From the NCBI GenBank assembly GCA_029260415.1, contig JAJDDH010000101.1, forward strand, positions 1 through 6,077: a DNA stretch of 6,077 nucleotides, written 5' to 3'. Positions 1 through 5,378 of this stretch are shown here, piece after piece. Each line of letters starts with the position of its first letter. The stretch's first letter is position 1. The position numbers were made by a program, and so were the translations under genes. This DNA is from Phycisphaerales bacterium (GTDB taxonomy: Bacteria > Planctomycetota > Phycisphaerae > Phycisphaerales > UBA1924). Below the pieces are notes generated by a model, which worked only from the letters and a program-made list of their open reading frames with translations, did not search any database and was not told where the DNA came from.

Positions 1-1
1 C

Positions 2-682
2 GTGGGCTACGGCAGGCACGGGCGCCCGGACCTGTCCAACCTGAGCTTCTTCCTCCAGGCGATGCACGACACGGGCGTCAGCGCCGACGACCCCGCCATC
101 CAGCGGGCGATGGTCTTCCTCTCGCGCACGCAGATGCTCGACGAGACCAACGACATGCCTTACGCCGACGGGTCGAGCCAGGGCGGGTTCATCTACGCGA
201 CCGTGCCCAACCGCGAGTCGATCGACGGGCGCGTGGGCCAGAGCCAGGCGGGCGAGTTCGAGGAGACCCTCGACGACGGGACGAATGTCAGCCGCCTGCG
301 CGCGTACGGGTCGATGACGTACGCCGGGTTCAAGAGCCTCATCTTCGCCGACCTGGAGCGGGACGACCCGCGCGTGGTCGGGGCGGCCCGCTGGATCCGC
401 GATCACTACACGCTCGACGAGAACCCGGGGCTGGGCGACGACGGGCTGTACTACTACTACCTGACGCTGGCGCGGGCGCTGAGCGCGTGGGGCGAGGACG
501 AGCTGGCACCCGCGAGCGCGTCACAGCCCCTCGACTGGCGCACCGACCTGATCACCACCCTCGCCTCGCTCCAGAACGAAGACGGGAGCTTCACGATCCG
601 CTCGAGCCGCTGGATGGAGGACAACGAGATCCTCGTCACGGCCTACGCCCTGCTGGCCCTGCAGGAGGCCCTGGGACGCTGA
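2..682 (+). CDS. Prenyltransferase/squalene-oxidase-repeat protein, C-terminal part (5' end outside window)
   Basis: The frame is open from the left edge, so the true start lies upstream; about 226 residues are visible. Seen: repeated alpha-helical segments with QW-like motifs, including SMTYAGFKSLIFADL, a DDPRV..AARWIRDHYTLDENPG block with GLYYYY, and a final LQNEDGSF...RWMEDNEILVTAYALLALQ. These match the alpha/alpha-toroid repeats of the prenyltransferase/squalene cyclase superfamily. Known: planctomycetes carry many such proteins outside hopanoid clusters, and their substrates are mostly unknown. The DXDD acid motif of true squalene-hopene cyclases is not seen in this part, so cyclase activity should not be assumed. 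The gene ends 55 bp before the M32 peptidase gene on the same strand; co-transcription is possible but nothing shows a shared function. Confidence 0.85.
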   Translation: MGYGRHGRPDLSNLSFFLQAMHDTGVSADDPAIQRAMVFLSRTQMLDETNDMPYADGSSQGGFIYATVPNRESIDGRVGQSQAGEFEETLDDGTNVSRLRAYGSMTYAGFKSLIFADLERDDPRVVGAARWIRDHYTLDENPGLGDDGLYYYYLTLARALSAWGEDELAPASASQPLDWRTDLITTLASLQNEDGSFTIRSSRWMEDNEILVTAYALLALQEALGR

Positions 683-726
683 CACGGCGAGCTCGCCCCG
701 CTCCGGCTAGTGTTGGGGCCCGAGCC

Positions 727-732
727 AAGGAG
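727..732 (+). promoter_or_regulatory. Shine-Dalgarno site of the M32 carboxypeptidase gene
   Basis: AAGGAG ends 5 nt before the ATG at 738. It is the strongest ribosome-binding site in the window and fixes that start. It lies between a GGGGC (715-719) and a GCCCC (732-736) that could pair around it; I do not claim regulation from this. Confidence 0.7.
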
Positions 733-737
733 CCCCC

Positions 738-2267
738 ATGCCCAGCACGACCTCCGCATCGACCGTCTACGACCAGCTCCGCACGCTCAAGCGGGAGGCC
801 GCGACGATCGGGTCGATCGAGGGGCTGATCTCCTGGGACCAGGAGACGTACATGCCCGCGGGCGCCGCCCAGGCCCGCAGCGCGCAGATGGGCCTGCTCG
901 CCCGCCTCGGGCACGAGCGCCACACCGACCCGCGCCTGGGCGAGCTGATCGGCGCGTGCGAGAATGACAGCGAGCTGATGGGCGACGACCGCCTCGCGGC
1001 CAATATCCGCGAGATGCGCCGCGATTACGACCTCAAAACGAAGCTCCCCTCCGAGCTCGTCGAGGAGCTGGCGCGCGTGGGCTCGCAGGCGCAGGAGGCG
1101 TGGAAGAGCGCCCGCAAGGCGGACGACTTCAAGGCCTTCCAGCCCTGGCTCGAGCAGATGGTCACGCTCACGATGCGCAAGGCCGAGTGTTTGAGCAGCG
1201 GGGGCGAGCTCTATGACGCGCTGCTCGACGAGTACGAGCCCGGGGCGACCGCCGCGCAGATCGAGGGCGTGTTCACCCCCCTGCGCGAGCGCCTAAGCGC
1301 GTTCATCCAGGACATCAGCCAGAACGGCACGCCCCCGGACACCTCGCCTCTGGACACGCAGATCCCCGCGACCCAGCAGCACGCCTTCGGGCTGCGCGTG
1401 CTCGAGGCCCTGGGCTTCGACCTGGAGACCGGCAGGCTCGACGTCACCACCCACCCGTTCTGCTCTGGCCTGGCCCCGGGCGACACCCGCCTGACCACGC
1501 GCTACCGCGACGAGCGCTTCACCGACGCGCTCTACGGCACCATGCACGAGTGCGGGCACGGGCTCTACGAGCAGGGCCTGCCCAAGACCCCCGAGCTGTT
1601 CGGGACGCCGCTGTCTGACAGCATCTCGCTGGGCATCCACGAGAGCCAGTCGCGGATGTGGGAGAACCTGGTGGGGCGCAGCCGCAGCTTCTGGGTGTGG
1701 GCGCTGCCCATCGCCAACGCGTGCTTCAACGACGCGCTCAGCGCGTACACGCCCGACGACATGACCCGGGCGGTCAACACCTCGACGCCCTCGCTCATCC
1801 GCGTGGAGGCCGACGAGGGGACCTACAACCTGCACGTCATGCTCCGCTTCGAGCTCGAGCGGGCGCTGATCTCGGGCGATCTCAAGGTCGCGGATGTTCC
1901 CGGCGCGTGGAACGAGCGGATGAAGTCGATGCTCGGGCTCGACGTGCCCAGCAACGCCAAGGGGTGCTTGCAGGACGTGCACTGGTCGTTCGGGCTGATG
2001 GGCTACTTCCCGACGTACACGCTGGGGAACCTGTACGCCTCGCAGTTCTGGGAGGCGATCAAGCGCGACATCCCGGGCCTGGAGGCGGGCTTCGAGCGGG
2101 GCGAGTTCGCGCCGCTGCTGGAGTGGCTGCGGACCAACATCCACGCCCATGGGCGCCAGTACCGGGCCGCGGACCTGTGCGAGCGGGTCACCGGACAGCC
2201 CCTGAGCGCTGATCCGCTGATGCGCCACCTCGAGGGTCGGATCCGACCGGCCTACGGGTTACACTGA
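738..2267 (+). CDS. M32 family metallocarboxypeptidase (Taq/Pfu carboxypeptidase type)
   Basis: A 509-residue protein, the normal length for family M32. Members are cytosolic zinc- or cobalt-dependent enzymes that remove residues from peptide C termini. Seen: the HExxH metal site HECGH at residues 270-274, followed by the third-ligand region IHESQSRMWEN with Glu302; the family blocks HPF (239-241) and DTRLTTRY (from 249); and VEADEGTYNLHVMLRFELE (from 356). Relatives usually have EADEVTY, so Gly361 is a small departure. The segment SNAKGCLQDVHWSFGLMGYFPTYTLGN is also typical. There is no signal peptide, which fits a cytoplasmic role in peptide turnover. The ATG is preceded by AAGGAG at 5 nt. 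The gene stops 45 bp before the binding-protein gene. All catalytic signatures are intact, so it should be active. Confidence 0.95.
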   Translation: MPSTTSASTVYDQLRTLKREAATIGSIEGLISWDQETYMPAGAAQARSAQMGLLARLGHERHTDPRLGELIGACENDSELMGDDRLAANIREMRRDYDLKTKLPSELVEELARVGSQAQEAWKSARKADDFKAFQPWLEQMVTLTMRKAECLSSGGELYDALLDEYEPGATAAQIEGVFTPLRERLSAFIQDISQNGTPPDTSPLDTQIPATQQHAFGLRVLEALGFDLETGRLDVTTHPFCSGLAPGDTRLTTRYRDERFTDALYGTMHECGHGLYEQGLPKTPELFGTPLSDSISLGIHESQSRMWENLVGRSRSFWVWALPIANACFNDALSAYTPDDMTRAVNTSTPSLIRVEADEGTYNLHVMLRFELERALISGDLKVADVPGAWNERMKSMLGLDVPSNAKGCLQDVHWSFGLMGYFPTYTLGNLYASQFWEAIKRDIPGLEAGFERGEFAPLLEWLRTNIHAHGRQYRAADLCERVTGQPLSADPLMRHLEGRIRPAYGLH

Positions 2268-2312
2268 CCCGGTCTCGAGGGTCTCTCCACCGGATTCGAC
2301 GAAAGGCACACC

Positions 2313-3332
2313 ATGGCAACCGACGGGCAGAAGCGTTCGGACCCGAAACGTCTGCTGGCGTGGGGGCTGGTCCTCGTGCTGGCGGTTGTCACTGCGTGGC
2401 AGGCGGGCCTGTTCAATCGGACGCCGCACATCGCGCTCGTCACGGCGGGGGGAGACCCCTTCTGGGAGATCACGATCAGCGGCGCCCAGGCCGCGGCCAA
2501 GAAGTACGACATCCGTCTCTCGGTCTACAAGCCCACGACCGCGGACGAGCAGACGTCGGTCATGCGTGACCTCCTCGCAGGCGGTGTGGACGGGATCGCG
2601 GTCAGCCCGCTCAACGTCAAGATGCAGAGCAACGATTTCCAGCGCGCCGCCGCCGCGACCAGCCTGCTGACGCTCGACTCGGACATCCCCGTCGCGGGGC
2701 GCCTGTGCTTTGTCGGGACCGACAACTACGCCGCGGGTCGGCGCTGCGGCGAGATGGTCCGGCGCGCCATACCCGATGGCGGACGCGTGCTGGTCTCTAT
2801 CGGCAGCATCGACAAGGCGAACGGCAGGCAACGCCGCCAGGGCCTGATCGACGAGCTGCTCGATCGCACGTACGAGCCCGACCGCGTGGCCGACCCGGTC
2901 GGCGCCCCGCTCTCGGGCGACCGGTTCGAGATCGTCACGACCCTCCTCGACGCCAACGACGAGCAGCGGGCGCAGGAGATGGTCGGCGCAGCGCTCACGG
3001 ACGCTGCCCCGGTCGACTGTGTCGTGGGCATGTTCGGGTACTCCACGCCCGCGATCCTCCGGGCCCTGGGCGATGCCGGCATGCTCGGCCAGGTCGTCGT
3101 CGTCGGGTTCGACTACGCCGAGGAGACGCTCGCGGGCATCGAGAGCGGTCACGTGTTCGGGACGATGGCCCAGGACCCGTACAGCTACGGGTACCACGCC
3201 GTGCGCATCCTCGCGGAGGTCGCCAACGGGCGCCAGGAGATCGGGCTCCCGCTGTTCGACCAGCACAGCTTCCCGTGCTATCCCGTTGACGCCGAGAACG
3301 TCGCCATCTTCCGCGAGAGCATGATCCACTAG
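2313..3332 (+). CDS. Sugar-type periplasmic substrate-binding protein (type 1 fold, RbsB-like), no adjacent transporter genes
   Basis: A 339-residue protein. Seen: a short basic N terminus (K7, R8, K12, R13), a hydrophobic segment at residues 14-34, then a type 1 periplasmic-binding fold from about residue 38: IALVTAGGDPFWEITISGAQAAAK, then GGVDGIAVSP, then LTLDSDIP...FVGTDNYAAGRRCGEMV. The last block is the classic signature of ribose/xylose-type binding proteins and their LacI-family relatives. There is no helix-turn-helix domain, so it is not a repressor. The hydrophobic segment has no lipobox cysteine; it is either a cleaved signal peptide (a weak VTA site near residue 28) or a permanent anchor. 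The ligand cannot be read from the sequence. A GAAAGG site at 2301-2306 precedes the ATG. No ATPase or permease gene lies in the window: upstream is a peptidase and downstream is convergent asnB. It could supply a remote transporter or act as a sensor. Confidence 0.85.
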   Translation: MATDGQKRSDPKRLLAWGLVLVLAVVTAWQAGLFNRTPHIALVTAGGDPFWEITISGAQAAAKKYDIRLSVYKPTTADEQTSVMRDLLAGGVDGIAVSPLNVKMQSNDFQRAAAATSLLTLDSDIPVAGRLCFVGTDNYAAGRRCGEMVRRAIPDGGRVLVSIGSIDKANGRQRRQGLIDELLDRTYEPDRVADPVGAPLSGDRFEIVTTLLDANDEQRAQEMVGAALTDAAPVDCVVGMFGYSTPAILRALGDAGMLGQVVVVGFDYAEETLAGIESGHVFGTMAQDPYSYGYHAVRILAEVANGRQEIGLPLFDQHSFPCYPVDAENVAIFRESMIH

Positions 3333-3352
3333 CAGGCGCGAGCCGCCCCGCG

Positions 3353-5062
3353 TCACGCGCTCGCCGCTGGGGGCACGCTCGCATCGCGCAGCGCCTGGCC
3401 CGACGCGTGCACGCCCGCGATGGCGCGCCCCGAGATGTCGCCCGCCAGGCGATCCCACGTCGGGTCCCACGACACCGCCTCGGGCGTGGAGCACGCGATG
3501 GAGCGCCCCGAGCCGACTGTCCGCAGGGCGCTGCGCCCCGACGCCCGACCGCGGACGAATCGCGCCTCAAACAGCTCGCGCATCCACATCATCTCCGCGT
3601 TGCAGGGCGTGTCCCCCGGGAACCGCTGGGGCGCCGTCGCGCGCAGCTCGGGGGCGTAGAGCGCGTCGGCCCGGTCGCGGATCGCGTCCACCCACCCGTA
3701 GCCCACGCCGTCAGAGAACTGCTCCTTCTGGCGCCAGAGCACGTCGCGCGGCAGCCAGGGGTCGCCCGCGTCGTCGAACGCCTCGCGCAGCAGCGCCTTC
3801 TCGATCGCGTGTCCATCGCCCCCCGCGCGCGGGGCCCGGTCGCGCGGGTCCGTGCCCATCGCCAGGTCCACGAACGCGCGGTCCAGGAACGGCACACGCA
3901 CCTCAAGCCCGCAGGCCATCGGCGCCTTGTTGGCCCGCATGACGTCGTACTGGTGCAGTCGGAGCGTCTTGCGGACCGTCTCCTCGTGGAAGGCCTCGGG
4001 CGACGGGGCGCGGTGGAAGTAGAGATACCCGCCGAAGATCTCGTCGGCGCCCTCGCCCGACATCACCATCTTGAACCCCAGCTCGCGCACGCGCCGCGCC
4101 AGCAGCATCGTGGGCACGCCCGTGCGCACCTGCTGGTCGCTCTCCAGGTGTTCCAGGACTGTCGGGATCGCGTCCAGCGCCTCATCGATCGTGAACGTGA
4201 ACTCGTGGTGCCTCGTCCCCAGGAACTGGGCGACCCGCCTCGCGGGCGCCAGGTCGGGCCCGCCCTCGAGCCCGATGCTGAACGAGTGCGGCGGCGGGGC
4301 GCCCCGCGCTCGCGCCAGGCGCGTCGCGATCGACGCGATCAGCGACGAGTCCACACCCCCCGAGATCAGCACCCCCCAGGGCACGTCCGCCATGGTGCGC
4401 TTGCGCACGCTCTCGATGAGCGTGTGGCGCAGCGCCGCGTGGTCCGCGGGCGCGTCCGGGACCCTGCTGGCCCACTGTGGCGCGTGCCAGCGCGTCAGAC
4501 GCGTCGCCCGCCCGGGGCCCCCGGTCCACAGGGTCCCGGGATCGACGAGCTCGACGCTGTCGCAGTCATCGATCAGGGCCTTCATCTCGGAGGCGAACCA
4601 CATCGTCCCGTCGGCGTGCCGCCCGAGGTACAGCGGGTTGATCCCGATCTCGTCCCGCGCCGCGATCCACCGACCCGTCGTCTCGCAGACACAGACAAAC
4701 GCGAACGGGCCGTCGAGCGCGCCGGGGGTCCGCTCGCCCAGGCTCCTCCAGACGTGGGCGATGACGGCGCAGTCTGAGTCGCTGGGCGCCGCGCCAAAGC
4801 GGGGGCGCAGGTCGGCGTGGTTGTAGATCTCCCCGTTGGCGACCCACGCCAGCCCCCGGTCGCGGAAGGGCTGGGCCCCGCCCGTGGGGTCAACGATCGC
4901 CAGGCGCCGGTGCCCGAGCCAGGCGCCCGGGACCTGGGCGACGCCCCGCCCGTCCGGGCCGCGGTGGGACAGGCGGTCGAGCAGCGTCTCGGCGCGCAGG
5001 GCGTGGGTGTGGGCCCTGGGGCCCGAGGCGTGGGTGTCGAGGATGGTGAGGATGCCGCACAT
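3353..5062 (-). CDS. asnB: Asparagine synthase (glutamine-hydrolysing), AsnB
   Basis: A 569-residue enzyme that makes asparagine from aspartate, ATP and glutamine. The start is fixed by the catalytic Cys2, which must become N-terminal after Met removal (MCGILTILD), and by GGAG 7 nt upstream; the frame is open further back to a TTG, but that start would bury the cysteine. Glutaminase domain (about 2-190): Cys2, HRGPDG, Arg53 in HRRLAIVD, NGEIYNH (76-82), and Asp97 in SDC. Synthetase domain: PP-loop SGGVDSS (234-240), SGEGADEIFGGYLYFH (from 335), VRVPFLD, WRQKEQFSDG (443-452), and an SIACST tail as in Escherichia coli AsnB. Odd: the usual TYDVTTIRAST segment reads SDQQVRTGV at 308-316, lacking the Thr pair but keeping Arg313. 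The protein has only 5 asparagines, all AAC. It is preceded by an Asn-codon attenuator (5117-5254) and converges with the binding-protein gene 20 bp away. Confidence 0.96.
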   Translation of the reverse strand: MCGILTILDTHASGPRAHTHALRAETLLDRLSHRGPDGRGVAQVPGAWLGHRRLAIVDPTGGAQPFRDRGLAWVANGEIYNHADLRPRFGAAPSDSDCAVIAHVWRSLGERTPGALDGPFAFVCVCETTGRWIAARDEIGINPLYLGRHADGTMWFASEMKALIDDCDSVELVDPGTLWTGGPGRATRLTRWHAPQWASRVPDAPADHAALRHTLIESVRKRTMADVPWGVLISGGVDSSLIASIATRLARARGAPPPHSFSIGLEGGPDLAPARRVAQFLGTRHHEFTFTIDEALDAIPTVLEHLESDQQVRTGVPTMLLARRVRELGFKMVMSGEGADEIFGGYLYFHRAPSPEAFHEETVRKTLRLHQYDVMRANKAPMACGLEVRVPFLDRAFVDLAMGTDPRDRAPRAGGDGHAIEKALLREAFDDAGDPWLPRDVLWRQKEQFSDGVGYGWVDAIRDRADALYAPELRATAPQRFPGDTPCNAEMMWMRELFEARFVRGRASGRSALRTVGSGRSIACSTPEAVSWDPTWDRLAGDISGRAIAGVHASGQALRDASVPPAASA

Positions 5063-5069
5063 AGCTGAA

Positions 5070-5073
5070 CTCC
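5070..5073 (-). promoter_or_regulatory. Shine-Dalgarno site deciding the asnB start
   Basis: On the minus strand GGAG lies 7 nt before the ATG that begins MCG. It supports the start at 5062 over the upstream in-frame TTG at 5143. That TTG also falls inside the terminator hairpin. Confidence 0.7.
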
Positions 5074-5116
5074 GAGGGCGGTAGCGCCGACCGGGGCTCA
5101 GGCGTGCGGTGCGCAC

Positions 5117-5149
5117 ACAAGAAAGCCCCGTCCGGCTGGACAAGGCTTC
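5117..5149 (-). terminator. Intrinsic terminator hairpin (region 3:4) in the asnB leader
   Basis: In the minus-strand RNA, AAGCCUUGUCC (5148-5138) pairs with GGACGGGGCUU (5133-5123) over 11 bp around an AGCC loop. A further G5149-U5122 wobble can extend the stem, and UUUCUUGU follows (5124-5117). Two internal pairs are U-G wobbles (5143/5128 and 5142/5129). Read on the plus strand they become A-C mismatches, so the fold is specific to the RNA made in the asnB direction. The U-run is broken by a C. The hairpin ends about 55 nt before the asnB ATG and 230 nt after the aminotransferase stop. I read it as an attenuator in the asnB leader; it could instead be a distant terminator of the aminotransferase transcript. 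Confidence 0.7.
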
Positions 5150-5194
5150 GTGGCTGGTACTCGAATAAATCGAATCCGGTCAGCCACGCGGCCC
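5143..5194 (-). promoter_or_regulatory. Antiterminator hairpin (region 2:3) of the asnB attenuator
   Basis: In the minus-strand RNA, CGUGGCUG (5188-5181) pairs perfectly with CAGCCACG (5156-5149) over 8 bp. Beyond a 2x2 internal loop, GGGC (5194-5191) pairs with GCCU (5146-5143), the last pair a wobble. The outer part takes up 5149-5143, which the terminator needs for its 5' arm, so the two full structures exclude each other. The 5' arm lies over the last codons and stop of the leader ORF, so a ribosome finishing that ORF would cover it. The weak point is that the invading part is only 4 bp. No folding energy was computed. Confidence 0.55.
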
Positions 5195-5254
5195 GTCGCA
5201 GCGCGACGGATTGGCGTTGGCATTGACCGAGTTGTCCGCAACGATCGGACGCAT
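5180..5254 (-). CDS. Asparagine-rich leader peptide of asnB (24 aa)
   Basis: A 24-codon ORF, ATG at 5254-5252 and TGA at 5182-5180, beginning MRPIVADNSVNANANP. Residues 8, 11, 13 and 15 are Asn (AAC, AAT, AAC, AAT): four in eight codons, against five in 569 for AsnB itself. This is the hallmark of a ribosome-stalling leader peptide that senses charging of tRNA-Asn. The last Asn codon ends 15 nt before the antiterminator arm, and the stop codon overlaps the end of that arm; both positions fit attenuation. There is no Shine-Dalgarno before the ATG, but the predicted promoter puts +1 exactly on its A, so the message may be leaderless. An in-frame GTG at 5272 is an alternative start, with G-rich sequence only 1 nt upstream. 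The peptide itself probably has no function beyond being translated. Confidence 0.7.
   Translation of the reverse strand: MRPIVADNSVNANANPSRCDGPRG
5193..5209 (-). promoter_or_regulatory. Region 1:2 protector/pause hairpin of the asnB attenuator
   Basis: In the minus-strand RNA, CCGUCGC (5209-5203) pairs perfectly with GCGACGG (5199-5193) around a GCU loop, and a U5210-G5192 wobble can extend it. The stem begins right after the last Asn codon and holds the GG of region 2 that the antiterminator needs. A ribosome stalled at Asn13 or Asn15 would cover the 5' arm and break it. A perfect 7-bp stem with a 3-nt loop can occur by chance in GC-rich DNA; its position supports a role. Confidence 0.55.
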
Positions 5255-5290
5255 GGGCGAACTATGGCACACGCCCCCGCCCCGCGTCCA
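5255..5290 (-). promoter_or_regulatory. Predicted sigma70-like promoter of the asnB leader, extended -10
   Basis: On the minus strand: a -35-like TGGACG at 5290-5285 (4 of 6 to TTGACA), an 18-nt spacer, and CATAGT at 5266-5261 (4 of 6 to TATAAT) preceded by TGC, which gives an extended -10. Six nucleotides after the -10 comes A5254, the first base of the leader ATG, so the predicted transcript is leaderless for the leader peptide. It would run 192 nt to the asnB start. Neither hexamer is strong alone; the support is the spacing and the fit to the leader ORF. Confidence 0.45.
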
Positions 5291-5305
5291 GAGCCTTGCC
5301 CGGGT

Positions 5306-5315
5306 TTTGCGCAAA
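5306..5315. promoter_or_regulatory. Palindrome TTTGCGCAAA, possible operator
   Basis: A perfect 10-bp dyad, AT-rich at its ends in otherwise GC-rich DNA, about 16 bp upstream of the predicted -35 of the asnB leader promoter. The position would suit an activator or other regulator. I do not recognise the site, and a single copy gives little support. Confidence 0.25.
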
Positions 5316-5320
5316 TTCAG

Positions 5321-5354
5321 GTGTTCTCGGTCGCAGACCGACGGGTCGGAACAC
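5321..5354 (-). terminator. Possible hairpin terminator after the aminotransferase gene
   Basis: GTGTTC (5321-5326) and GAACAC (5349-5354) form a perfect outer dyad, with CGGTC/GACCG (5328-5332 and 5336-5340) inside. It begins 24 nt past the aminotransferase stop codon, where a terminator would be expected. The 3' flank on the minus strand is only mildly U-rich (CUGAAUUU) and the internal loop is lopsided. It might instead be an RNA-stability element or an operator. Confidence 0.35.
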
Positions 5355-5378
5355 GCTGATGGCGAGAATCACCCGTGC

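Noticed and set aside
708..713. TAGTGT as a -10 for the M32 peptidase gene
   Set aside because: The hexamer fits TANNNT but nothing like a -35 sits 16-19 nt upstream, so it is too weak to list.
1293..2228. 311-aa minus-strand frame inside the M32 peptidase gene
   Set aside because: It is an antisense shadow; the plus frame carries the complete HECGH metallopeptidase signature.
3335..3365. Bidirectional terminator between the binding-protein gene and asnB
   Set aside because: Only a 6-bp stem (GCGAGC/GCTCGC) with a 15-nt loop and no T-run on either side; this is expected by chance in such GC-rich DNA.
2259..3494. 411-aa minus-strand frame opposite the binding-protein gene
   Set aside because: It is an antisense shadow rich in Arg, Val, Gly and Asp, with no motif, and it runs across the end of asnB as well.
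3407..4777. 456-aa plus-strand frame opposite asnB
   Set aside because: It is the GC-rich antisense shadow of asnB: Arg/Pro/Ala/His-rich with no recognisable domain, while the minus strand encodes a clear enzyme.
5063..5143. N-terminal extension of asnB to a TTG at 5143
   Set aside because: It would add 27 residues before the catalytic Cys2, lacks its own ribosome-binding site, and lies in the terminator hairpin.
5223..5228. Plus-strand TTGACC resembling a -35 box
   Set aside because: No -10 lies at proper spacing and no plus-strand gene follows; on the other strand these bases are leader codons.
5150..5359. 69-aa plus-strand ORF in the asnB upstream gap
   Set aside because: It is Arg-rich with no recognisable domain and no clear ribosome-binding site, and it is antisense to the leader ORF and hairpins.
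5063..5378. T-box riboswitch upstream of asnB
   Set aside because: I see no T-box consensus (AGGGUGGNACCGCG-like) or specifier-loop architecture; the Asn-codon ORF explains the region better.
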